A stretch of DNA of 64,000 nucleotides from Roseobacter sp. CCS2 (GTDB taxonomy: Bacteria; Pseudomonadota; Alphaproteobacteria; Rhodobacterales; Rhodobacteraceae), in contig NZ_AAYB01000003.1 in NCBI RefSeq assembly GCF_000169435.1, forward strand, positions 1 through 64,000. The letters are read 5' to 3'. Positions 51,988 through 60,027 of the stretch are shown in pieces; position 1 is the first letter of the stretch; the number at the start of each line of letters is the position of its first letter. The translations under genes were made by a program, and so were the position numbers. The notes under the pieces were generated by a model that was not told where the DNA came from, searched no databases, and saw nothing but the letters and a program-made list of their open reading frames with translations.

Positions 51988-52854
51988 TTACTTGTCGCTA
52001 CGGTCGATCAGCTGAAACGGATCGCGCAGGTTTTCAAGTCGATAGGCGCGGGGGGTTGTGCCGTATTGCCGACGAAACAGGCGGTAGAAATAGCTGCTGT
52101 TGTCAAATCCGCAATCGTTGACAACATCATCAATTGACCTTTCGTCACTGCGCAGCAGGTGCGCTGCATATTCGATCCGCACTTGGTTAATGTATTCCGA
52201 CGGGGTCAGCCCGGTGACCGCCTTGCAGGTACGGCAAACATGTTCGTGACTGCGTCCTGCTGCTGCGATGAAACCCGCGGCACCTTTGCTAAAGACGGTC
52301 TGCGACTGGGCGGCACTGCATGCTTCGGCAAACCACCGCGGCGCATTTTGCGCGATGCCGCCTGCCGCGTCAGCGACGCGGTTTGTCAGCACCAACAAAA
52401 ACTCCTCGATCCTGGCCAAAGACCTGTGCGCTGTTTGAAGCTGTTGGGCCACGTTGATCGCACGGGCAAAGCGGACAGGATCAAGCATGTGCATTTCAGG
52501 CAACGCCGCGCGGCTGTCAAAGAACGCGCTTTCGATAGTTTTGGCGTAGCGGTTTGTCAGATGTTTGGCGGTTTCAACGCGGAACATGACGTTGATGATC
52601 TGACAGCCTTTGGTACGGTCGGCGCTAAACGCGTGTACATCATTTGGTCTGATGAAGGTCAGATGCCCGGGTTCCAGTTGCTGTGTTTCGCCATTCACCC
52701 AATGGCTGGTCTGGCCGCTTTCGATCAAGAAAACTTCGAAAAAATCATGGTCGTGTGCCGCATTGGGAAATCGTTTTGCCAAAGATTTCCGGGCAAAATG
52801 AAACGCGTCATCGGCACGGATGTAGTTATCAATATGGAATGTCGTTTTGCGCAT
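51988..52854 (-). CDS. AraC-family transcriptional regulator
   Basis: A 288-residue regulator with an N-terminal cupin-like sugar-sensing domain (residues about 25-95: HDHDFFEVFLIESGQTSHWVNGETQQLEPGHLTFIRPNDVHAF) and a C-terminal double helix-turn-helix (about 185-275: GRSHEHVCRTCKAVTGLTPSEYINQVRIEYAAHLL, DDVVNDCGFDNSSYFYRLFRRQYGTTPRAYR). It is divergent from the PhyH-MBL-ABC-mannosidase genes over 127 bases containing paired direct repeats, so it almost certainly activates that operon in response to its substrate. Confidence 0.9.
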   Translation of the reverse strand: MRKTTFHIDNYIRADDAFHFARKSLAKRFPNAAHDHDFFEVFLIESGQTSHWVNGETQQLEPGHLTFIRPNDVHAFSADRTKGCQIINVMFRVETAKHLTNRYAKTIESAFFDSRAALPEMHMLDPVRFARAINVAQQLQTAHRSLARIEEFLLVLTNRVADAAGGIAQNAPRWFAEACSAAQSQTVFSKGAAGFIAAAGRSHEHVCRTCKAVTGLTPSEYINQVRIEYAAHLLRSDERSIDDVVNDCGFDNSSYFYRLFRRQYGTTPRAYRLENLRDPFQLIDRSDK

Positions 52855-52892
52855 ACCACAATATTAGCAACTAAATGCTGCCTTGCGGCATG

Positions 52893-52923
52893 AAAATATC
52901 AATATAGTGCAAAAAAATATCAA
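52893..52923. promoter_or_regulatory. Direct repeats AAAATATCAA spaced 21 bp, probable AraC-family binding site
   Basis: AAAATATCAA occurs at 52893-52902 and again at 52914-52923, 21 bases apart, exactly two helical turns, as expected for an AraC-family dimer on tandem half-sites. The pair is about 60-90 bases upstream of the PhyH ATG. A TTGACG at 52954-52959 may belong to the promoter, but no good -10 box is seen. Confidence 0.55.
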
Positions 52924-52981
52924 AACACGTTAGTGACTCTTTGTATGTGGTCCTTGACGATACCACTTCGGAGGGGGGACG

Positions 52982-53806
52982 ATGTTAGAAGAAAAGCAAG
53001 ACCTGCGTTTTGCGCCAGCGCCCGAAAAAGATGGTCAAAAGCTGTCTGCGCAGGACATTGCCCGATATAATGCCGAAGGCTTTGTTCAGCCTTTCGATGT
53101 ATTTTCGGCTAGAGAGATCGCTGACATCCGTCGCTACGTTAACCGGCTTATGACAGATCTGGGTCCCAACGGTGCTTATGGTGTGAATTGCTATCAGGCA
53201 CGCCTTGCGGGTCTGTGGGACATTGCCACTGATCCCCGTATTCTTGACCATGTGCAGGATATTATCGGTCCCAACATCCTATGTTGGGCGACGGCCATTT
53301 TATCCAAGAAACCCCATGACCCGAAAATAGTGCCTTGGCATCAAGACGCGTCATTCTGGGCGCTTTCGCCTGCGCGGACGGTGACAGTATGGCTGGCCAT
53401 CGACGATGCGGATCAAGAGAATGCGGCCATGTGCTTTATTCCCGGCACGCATAACCAAGGTGCGATGGACGTAAAGACGACGACAGACAAGGCAGTCTTT
53501 CACAAGGAAACCGCCAATGCAGAAGCGCTTGGCGATCCTTTCACCAATGTGCTGCAGGCAGGCCAAATATCCTTACATGCCGATATGCTAGTGCATGGAT
53601 CGCAGGCCAACCGATCTGATCGCAGGCGCTGCGGATTGACTTTACGCTATTGCCCGCCAAACGTCAGGATCACCGATCCTGCGTGGGCGAGAGGGGTTGA
53701 GGCCATTCTTTGCCGTGGCAATGCTGGTGATTGGGTCACCCATCCGCGGCCTGACAATAATGATATTACGCAGACCCAAAGTCCGCATGTCGTAGGGAAT
53801 AACTGA
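52982..53806 (+). CDS. PhyH-family Fe(II)/2-oxoglutarate dioxygenase
   Basis: A 274-residue phytanoyl-CoA dioxygenase-like enzyme. Metal ligands are H120 and D122 in VPWHQDASFW and H205 in DMLVHGSQANRS; a nearby Arg (RSDRRRCGLTLRY) should hold 2-oxoglutarate. Such enzymes hydroxylate or oxidatively cleave many small molecules; the substrate here is unknown. GGAGG seven bases before the ATG is a strong ribosome site. First gene of the operon, directly followed (0 bases) by the MBL-fold gene, so it may modify the imported glycoside or its aglycone. Confidence 0.88.
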   Translation: MLEEKQDLRFAPAPEKDGQKLSAQDIARYNAEGFVQPFDVFSAREIADIRRYVNRLMTDLGPNGAYGVNCYQARLAGLWDIATDPRILDHVQDIIGPNILCWATAILSKKPHDPKIVPWHQDASFWALSPARTVTVWLAIDDADQENAAMCFIPGTHNQGAMDVKTTTDKAVFHKETANAEALGDPFTNVLQAGQISLHADMLVHGSQANRSDRRRCGLTLRYCPPNVRITDPAWARGVEAILCRGNAGDWVTHPRPDNNDITQTQSPHVVGNN

Positions 53807-54487
53807 ATGGACATCACATGGTTCGGTCACGCCGCATTTGGATTGACACCCGCCGAGGGGCCGAAGGTTATTACTGATCCCTACACGCCAGAAGGCGTTG
53901 GATATGTGCCCATCAAAGAGACTGCTGAGCTTGTTATCATCTCATCCGATGATGACAGCGCCCATTGCCGGGCTGACCTGATCGCCGGCGATCCAACAGT
54001 GGTAAATGCGCTGACCGTTGCGCAAGGCGGTGGGACGACAACCGCAGAAGGCGTTGAAATCACCGCGATTGAAGCCGCTGAATGGGACCACCACCCTGAA
54101 CACGCGGTGCCGGGGCAGAATGGCATGTATCGTTTCACGCTGGACAACATCAAATTTGCCCATATGGGCGACGTAGGCAATCCGCTGACCGATGCGCAGC
54201 AGGCGTTCTTTGAAGACACCGACGTGCTGTTCGCGCTGGCGGGCGGCTATCTGACTTTGGAACTGCCGGACCTGATGGAAATGATCCACCGCACCCGACC
54301 CAAGCTGGTGATCCCGATGCATTTTCGCACGCTGACCTACAAACCGCGCAACACAATGTGGATCGAAAGCTTTCTCAGCCATTTCAAGGATGAAGACGTC
54401 GATTTTGCCTTTGGCGCGACGCACACACTGACAAAAGATGACCTGCCGGATCGCACCCGCGTTCTGGTCATGGACTACGTTCGGTAG
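53807..54487 (+). CDS. MBL-fold protein with a degenerate metal motif
   Basis: A 226-residue metallo-beta-lactamase-fold protein of the UlaG-like group: MDITWFGHAAFGLTP, VITDPYTPEG, NIKFAHMGDVGNPLT and KLVIPMHFRT. The usual HxHxDH metal motif reads D48-D-D50-S-A52-H53 (ISSDDDSAHC), so three of the four ligands are replaced, while later His and Asp residues are kept. It may bind a different metal set or be a non-hydrolytic relative. It starts one base after the dioxygenase stop and precedes the ABC importer, pointing to a role in the same catabolic route. Confidence 0.8.
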   Translation: MDITWFGHAAFGLTPAEGPKVITDPYTPEGVGYVPIKETAELVIISSDDDSAHCRADLIAGDPTVVNALTVAQGGGTTTAEGVEITAIEAAEWDHHPEHAVPGQNGMYRFTLDNIKFAHMGDVGNPLTDAQQAFFEDTDVLFALAGGYLTLELPDLMEMIHRTRPKLVIPMHFRTLTYKPRNTMWIESFLSHFKDEDVDFAFGATHTLTKDDLPDRTRVLVMDYVR

Positions 54488-54532
54488 ACGGACAACATCA
54501 TGGGCGCAAAGCCCTTTTCTGGGAGGAAAAAC

Positions 54533-56260
54533 ATGAAACTGGGAAAATTACTTTTGGCGACCTCTGCGTTTGCCATGGCGACATCCGCAGCGCTTGCGCA
54601 GGATGTATCCCGTGAAAACACGGTCATCTTTGATCTTGATCGCACCATTCAGGACCCTGAAAATTTCAACTGGATGACACCGGGTACCAAGCGGATGCAT
54701 GGCGCACACCAAACGATGTGGGAGCCGCTGTTTATCCTTAACTATGGCACAGGTGATGTAGATCCATGGCTGGCGACTGGCTTTGAAAGCAATGCCGACA
54801 GCACCGAGTTCACGATTTCCCTGCGCGAAGGTGTGGAATGGTCCGATGGTGAGGCGTTTGACGCCGACGACGTGATCTTTACCACCAACATCGCGCTGAC
54901 TAACGAAGAGATTTCTTCGCGTGAGGCATCAACCATCAAGGCGCAGGTCGCGTCGGTTGAAAAGGTGGATGATCTGACAGTGAAGTTCACCCTCAACACC
55001 CCCAACCCGCGCTTCATCGTTGAAAACTTTGGCGTGCGCATTTTCGGGTCGTTCCTGATCATGCCAGAGCATGTCTGGAACGGTGAAGACCCGGCGACCT
55101 TCGCCTTCAACCCACCTATCGGCACCGGCCCCTATACTTTCACTTCTGCCGCATCAAACCGTGCGATATGGGATCGTAACGATGACTGGTGGGGCGCCAA
55201 GACAGGTTTCATGGACCTGCCAGCACCTGAACGCGTGGTCTTTGTTGAAACCGGTGGCGAGGAAAGCCGCGCACAATTGATGGCCGCCAACCAGCTAGAC
55301 GCGGCCCAGAACGTCACAATCGGCACGTTCGAGGCCATTCAGGCGCAGAACCCAAATGTGATCGCATGGTATGCCGATTATCCTTACGCCGCCGCCGACC
55401 CCTGCGCACGACAGCTGGAAATCAACACCACCGTCGCCCCATGGGACAATGCCAACATGCGCAAGGCGGTTGCCCATATCATTGACCGCAATCAGATCGT
55501 GAATGTCGCCTACGAAGGCACGACAGCCGCGTCGCAGACTATGTTTGCACAGTACGGGTCTATGGCACCGTTCATTGATGCAGTAGTCGAAGCCGGTTAT
55601 GGCCTGCCTGCCAGCGCAGATGTTGCCGCCGGTCAGGCGTTGATCGAAGCCGAAGGTTGGGCCCGCGATGGCGATTATTATACCAAAGACGGCGAAACCC
55701 TGTCGGTGCAGATCCATGTGAACTCTGCCTCGACCGAATACACCCGCACGATTGATGTGATCGTCGAACAGCTTCAGCGCGCAGGTGTTGATGCCCGCGC
55801 CGTACCGGTTGAAAACGGTGTTTTCTGGGGGGAAGTACTGCCATTTGGTGCTTATGAGATGTCCTATAGCTGGCTGTCCTGTGGATCAGTGAACGAACCC
55901 TGGGCGTCGATGGGCCGTTATACCGTTCAGGACGTCGTGCCAGTGGGCGAACGCAGCCCCGGCTTTAACAATACCGCCCGTTGGGATGGTGCCGCGGCAG
56001 AAAGCTATAGCGCGATTATGGACGATATCGCCGGTCGCCAATTGGGTGATGACGCGATCCCCGGTCTGGTCGCCGAAGCCTATGCCCATCTGGACGCTGA
56101 GATGCCGTTCATCCCGCTTGTTCAGGCCGCCAAGCTGCTGCCCATGAACGAGACATATTGGACAGGTTGGCCCACGGCAGACAACTACTACAACCATCCG
56201 TTCTTCTGGTGGAACCACACCCACCAGATCATCCATAATCTGGAACCGGCTGGAAACTAA
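54533..56260 (+). CDS. ABC transporter substrate-binding protein, family 5 (oligopeptide/oligosaccharide type)
   Basis: A 575-residue periplasmic protein with a signal peptide ending SAALA before QDVS. SBP_bac_5 features include WEPLFILNYGTGDVDPWLATGFE, FTISLREGVEWSDGEAFDADDVIFT, GTGPYTF and DNANMRKAVAHIIDRNQIV. Many family-5 receptors bind peptides, but some marine and thermophilic ones bind oligosaccharides, including mannosides. Next to GH38 mannosidase, an alpha-mannoside is the likely ligand (inference). GGGAGG (54521-54526) supports ATG 54533. A 13-bp stem-loop follows, probably raising its level. Confidence 0.9.
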   Translation: MKLGKLLLATSAFAMATSAALAQDVSRENTVIFDLDRTIQDPENFNWMTPGTKRMHGAHQTMWEPLFILNYGTGDVDPWLATGFESNADSTEFTISLREGVEWSDGEAFDADDVIFTTNIALTNEEISSREASTIKAQVASVEKVDDLTVKFTLNTPNPRFIVENFGVRIFGSFLIMPEHVWNGEDPATFAFNPPIGTGPYTFTSAASNRAIWDRNDDWWGAKTGFMDLPAPERVVFVETGGEESRAQLMAANQLDAAQNVTIGTFEAIQAQNPNVIAWYADYPYAAADPCARQLEINTTVAPWDNANMRKAVAHIIDRNQIVNVAYEGTTAASQTMFAQYGSMAPFIDAVVEAGYGLPASADVAAGQALIEAEGWARDGDYYTKDGETLSVQIHVNSASTEYTRTIDVIVEQLQRAGVDARAVPVENGVFWGEVLPFGAYEMSYSWLSCGSVNEPWASMGRYTVQDVVPVGERSPGFNNTARWDGAAAESYSAIMDDIAGRQLGDDAIPGLVAEAYAHLDAEMPFIPLVQAAKLLPMNETYWTGWPTADNYYNHPFFWWNHTHQIIHNLEPAGN

Positions 56261-56277
56261 CGACCCTCCCTGAGAGA

Positions 56278-56311
56278 GCGACCGGCGCCTAGCATACGAG
56301 GCGCCGGTCGC
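56278..56311 (+). terminator. Perfect 13-bp stem-loop after the binding-protein gene
   Basis: GCGACCGGCGCCT (56278-56290) pairs with its complement at 56299-56311 around an 8-base loop. No T-run follows, so it more likely stabilises the upstream message or partly blocks read-through than fully terminates it. Confidence 0.6.
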
Positions 56312-56355
56312 ATGTAGCTGCTTAAACGCGCTGCAAAACAGCAAGGAGAGACCCC

Positions 56356-57366
56356 ATGGGACGCATTCCGCGATCATATCTTATCAACCGGCTGACCACG
56401 CTGATCCTGACCATCCTGATCGCTGCGACGATCATCTGGATCATCCCGCGATTGTCGCCCGTTGATCCCGCTGAAATCGCCCTTGGCCGGATGGCCGCAG
56501 GAGCCGGTTCAGTCGCCAATTCGGAAGAGATTTTGGCCCAGCTGCGCGCCAATATGGGCATTGATGAGCCGTTCTTGATCCAATATTTCCGCTATATCAG
56601 CGGTGCCTTGGTTTTCGACTTTGGGCTATCGACCGCCGCCTTCCCAACGCCTGTTTCAACCCTGATTTTGAACGCCCTACCTTGGACATTAGGCCTGATG
56701 ATCCTGTCGCTGATCATCACCTTCGTCATCGGCAACCTGCTGGGTGCGCTGATGGTCTGGGACCGATCGCCAAAACTGGTCCGCGTCGCGATCCCCGCGG
56801 CGATGGTTTTCACGTCAATTCCGCCGATCCTGTCAGGTCTTTTGCTGATGTGGGTCTTCGCGGCCAAGCTGCAATGGTTTCCACTCACGGGCGCATATAG
56901 CATCTTTGTTGAACCCGGTTGGAACTGGGCGTTTGTGCAGTCTGTTCTTCACCACGGATTCTTGCCGGCGCTGTCTATCGTCGTTGTCACATTCGGCTTT
57001 TGGGCCTTGGGGATGCGCGGCCTGATGATCGGTGTGCAGGGCGAAGATTACGTCAAGCTGGCCGAGGCTAAGGGCCTGCGCCCGCGTTATATTCTTTACC
57101 GTTACATGATCCGCAACGCGATCCTGCCGCAGATTACCGCCTTTGCGCTGAAGATCGGGTTACTGATTGCAGGGCAGGTACTGGTTGAACGCATCTTTGC
57201 CTATAACGGGATGGGCAAGCTGCTGTACGATGCGATCCTCAATCAGGATTTCCCGGTGATTCAAGGCGTCAGTTTTGTGATTATCCTGATCACCGCCCTC
57301 AGCGTGTTCTTGGTCGATCTGGTCTACCCGTTCATCGACCCCCGCATCCGGCACGAGGTGGCTTGA
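56356..57366 (+). CDS. ABC transporter permease, DppB type
   Basis: A 336-residue inner-membrane permease with about six helices and an N-terminal signal-anchor (LINRLTTLILTILIAATIIWIIPRL). The segments QYFRYISGALVFDFGLS, GMRGLMIGVQGEDYVKLAEAKGLRPRYILYRYMIRNAILP (EAA loop that docks with the ATPase) and VERIFAYNGMGKLLYDAI match DppB/OppB. It pairs with the next permease. AAGGAG precedes the ATG. Confidence 0.92.
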   Translation: MGRIPRSYLINRLTTLILTILIAATIIWIIPRLSPVDPAEIALGRMAAGAGSVANSEEILAQLRANMGIDEPFLIQYFRYISGALVFDFGLSTAAFPTPVSTLILNALPWTLGLMILSLIITFVIGNLLGALMVWDRSPKLVRVAIPAAMVFTSIPPILSGLLLMWVFAAKLQWFPLTGAYSIFVEPGWNWAFVQSVLHHGFLPALSIVVVTFGFWALGMRGLMIGVQGEDYVKLAEAKGLRPRYILYRYMIRNAILPQITAFALKIGLLIAGQVLVERIFAYNGMGKLLYDAILNQDFPVIQGVSFVIILITALSVFLVDLVYPFIDPRIRHEVA

Positions 57367-57367
57367 T

Positions 57368-58300
57368 ATGACATCGCAAGACAACATGCCCATGACCCGC
57401 GCCGAAAAGCGACAGGCGAAACGGATCAAGCGCTTTGATAATCCGTGGATGAACCCCAAACTGATCTGGGGTGCCGCCCTGCTGCTGGGCATTATCGCGA
57501 TGGGGATCATCGGGCGGTTTGTCTGGGACCCTGATCTGGTGTTTACCGGGTCCAGTATGCTGCGCCTGCCACCCGTGGGGTTTGAAAACCTGCGCGGTCA
57601 GGCGGGCACCATGGCGAACCCGCTGGGCACAGATGGCGGCGGGCGGGACCTGCTGGCGCTGATCATCATCGGTGCGCCCAATACGCTGTTTGTCGGCTTG
57701 CTTGCGTCGCTCATCGGCATGTCCATCGGCATCTTCCTTGGCTTCTCCGCCGGTTTCCTTGGCGGGCGCACCGATGACGTGATCCGCGTTAGTGCTGACG
57801 TGATGATCACCATCCCACCTTTGCTGATCCTCGTCGTGTTTCAATCGGCTTTTGGGGATGTCTCGCTCACCATGATGGCCCTGCTGATCGCGGGTTTCGT
57901 TTGGCAATCACCCACACGCCTGATCCGCGCGCAAGTGCTGTCGATGAAGCAATCGGGATATGTTCAGATGGCCCAACTCTCTGGTGCCTCCACCAGCCAC
58001 ATCATGTTCCGCGAGATGATGCCAAATCTGGTACCTTATCTCTTTGGGTCCTTCATCGCGTCGGTCACGACCTCCATCGTCACGGCCGTCGGCCTCGAGG
58101 TTCTCGGCCTTGGCCCACAACGCATCCCGACGCTTGGCCGCACGATCTATGAGGCGATCAATGCAGGCGCACTGATCCAGAACCTGTGGTGGTGGTGGGG
58201 TATTCCCACGCTGTTGTTGGCGGTGATTTTCATCGGTCTTTTGCTGATTAACCTTGGCCTTGATGAGGTCTCAAACCCACGCCTGAGGAAACTGTCATGA
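57368..58300 (+). CDS. ABC transporter permease, DppC type
   Basis: A 310-residue permease: NPLGTDGGGRDLLALIIIGAPNTLFVGLLAS, LGGRTDDVIRVSADVMITIPPLLILVV and RAQVLSMKQSGYVQMAQLSGASTSHIMFREMMPNLVPYLFG (EAA loop) are the OppC/DppC blocks. It starts one base after the first permease's stop and overlaps the ATPase gene in an ATGA. A long N-terminal cytoplasmic segment (about 35 residues) precedes the first helix, as usual for the C-type subunit. Confidence 0.92.
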   Translation: MTSQDNMPMTRAEKRQAKRIKRFDNPWMNPKLIWGAALLLGIIAMGIIGRFVWDPDLVFTGSSMLRLPPVGFENLRGQAGTMANPLGTDGGGRDLLALIIIGAPNTLFVGLLASLIGMSIGIFLGFSAGFLGGRTDDVIRVSADVMITIPPLLILVVFQSAFGDVSLTMMALLIAGFVWQSPTRLIRAQVLSMKQSGYVQMAQLSGASTSHIMFREMMPNLVPYLFGSFIASVTTSIVTAVGLEVLGLGPQRIPTLGRTIYEAINAGALIQNLWWWWGIPTLLLAVIFIGLLLINLGLDEVSNPRLRKLS

Positions 58301-60027
58301 CAGATAAACCCGTCCTCACCCTCAAAGACCTGTCGATTGAGTTTCCCACGCCGCAAGGTGTTGTCCAAGCGGTCAAAGCGCTGTCGCTCGACATCCACAA
58401 GGGCCGACGCGTCGGGTTTATCGGCGAAAGCGGGTCGGGCAAAACCACGACCGCGCTGGCCGTCATGCAAATGCTGGCTGAACCGGGGCGCGTGGCCAGT
58501 GGCATGATTGATCTGGGTGGGACCAACGTCCTTGATCTGGATGAAGAGCAGATGCGCCGCGCGCGCCTTAGCCGCGTCGCCTACATCCCGCAAGGTGCGA
58601 TGAATTCGCTGAACCCTGTGATGCGGGTGGAACCGCAGATGTGGGACGGGATCATCGCGCACGAGGGCAAGCTTGACCGGGCCGAATTGAAACGCCGTTC
58701 CGATGCGGCGCTGGAAAGCGTGGGCCTGCCAGTGCACACTGCTGACCTTTATCCGCATGAATTGTCAGGCGGCATGAAGCAACGTGTCTGTATCGCGATG
58801 GGAATTATTCTGAACCCCGAATTGATCATCGCGGATGAACCCACCTCGGCTTTGGACGTCGTCACACAGCGGCAGGTGATGCAGACGCTGAAGGCCATCC
58901 AGACCGAGATCGGGTCGGGCCTGATGCTGATCGGGCATGACATGGGGTTGATGGCGCAGACGGTCGATGAACTGGCCGTCCTGAAAGATGGCGAGTTGGT
59001 CGAACACGGCTCGGTGCAGCAAATTCTTGAGGCCCCAAAGCACCCCTATACGCGCGATCTGATCTCTTCTGTCCCGCTAGTTGGCGGCGAAAGCTTCCTT
59101 AACCCCGATACCCGTGCCGAAGCCCCCAAAAGGGCCAGCGCTGAACCGCTGCTCCGCTTTGAAAATGTCCGCAAGGACTATGGTGCCGTCACCGCCCTAC
59201 ACCCGATGTCTTTCCAGTTGCAAGGCGACACCCCGCAGATCATTTCTATTGTGGGGCAATCGGGGTCGGGCAAGTCGACCATGGGGTCGATCATGCTGGG
59301 CTTTAACCCGCCCAGCCAAGGGCGCGTGCTGTTTGAAGGACAGGATGTGGCGACAATGTCAGCGGCGCAATCGCTGGATTTCCGCAAGAACGTGCAGGCC
59401 GTGTTTCAAGACCCTTACGCCTGTTTCAACCCGTTCTACCGGGTGAACCACGCGCTGAAGTTCCCGTTCAAACAGTTTGGTATGGCCAAGTCAGATGCGC
59501 ACACGCAACAGGCCATGGAAGAGGCTTGCGCGGCAGTTGGTCTTGACCCTGATCTGGTGCTGAACCGCTATCCGCATCAGTTATCCGGCGGACAACGCCA
59601 ACGGCTTGTGGTGGCCCGTGCGCTGATGCTCAGCCCCAAACTGCTGATCGCGGATGAACCCGTGTCCATGGTCGATGCATCCCTGCGGGCGTCGATCCTG
59701 TCGAATATCTATGACCTCAAGGATAAATACGGCATCTCGATCCTCTATATCACGCACGACCTTGCCACAGCCTATCACGTCAGCGACTACGTCATGGTCC
59801 TGTTCAAAGGCCACGTGGTCGAAGCCGGACCACCCAAAGAGGTGATCGGCGCGCCACAGCACCCCTACACGAAACTACTGATCGACAGCATCCCTTGGCC
59901 CGATTTACACCGCAGTTGGGGTGATGGGCGGCAAGATTGGGACCCCGCAAAACTGGAGGCGGAGGCAGCGCAAGCATCCGCGGTCTATCGCGGTATGGTG
60001 CCGGGTTTTGATTTGCAAGAAGCATGA
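58297..60027 (+). CDS. ABC transporter ATP-binding protein, fused DppD-DppF type
   Basis: The 576-residue protein contains two complete nucleotide-binding domains. The first has Walker A GESGSGKT (43-50), ELSGGMKQR and LIIADEPTSALDVV; the second has GQSGSGKS (about 318-325), QLSGGQRQR and LLIADEPVSMVDASLR. Each domain has the oligopeptide-type C-terminal extension (EAPKHPYTRDLISSVP, GAPQHPYTKLLIDSIP). One polypeptide thus powers the DppB/C-type channel. It overlaps its neighbours by ATGA on both sides. Confidence 0.93.
   Translation: MTDKPVLTLKDLSIEFPTPQGVVQAVKALSLDIHKGRRVGFIGESGSGKTTTALAVMQMLAEPGRVASGMIDLGGTNVLDLDEEQMRRARLSRVAYIPQGAMNSLNPVMRVEPQMWDGIIAHEGKLDRAELKRRSDAALESVGLPVHTADLYPHELSGGMKQRVCIAMGIILNPELIIADEPTSALDVVTQRQVMQTLKAIQTEIGSGLMLIGHDMGLMAQTVDELAVLKDGELVEHGSVQQILEAPKHPYTRDLISSVPLVGGESFLNPDTRAEAPKRASAEPLLRFENVRKDYGAVTALHPMSFQLQGDTPQIISIVGQSGSGKSTMGSIMLGFNPPSQGRVLFEGQDVATMSAAQSLDFRKNVQAVFQDPYACFNPFYRVNHALKFPFKQFGMAKSDAHTQQAMEEACAAVGLDPDLVLNRYPHQLSGGQRQRLVVARALMLSPKLLIADEPVSMVDASLRASILSNIYDLKDKYGISILYITHDLATAYHVSDYVMVLFKGHVVEAGPPKEVIGAPQHPYTKLLIDSIPWPDLHRSWGDGRQDWDPAKLEAEAAQASAVYRGMVPGFDLQEA

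Noticed and set aside
52982..53806. PhyH gene as a sulfoquinovose dioxygenase (SqoD-like)
   Set aside because: It is 31 kb from the sulfoquinovose-type genes and belongs to an operon with a GH38 mannosidase; nothing in its sequence points to a sulfonate.
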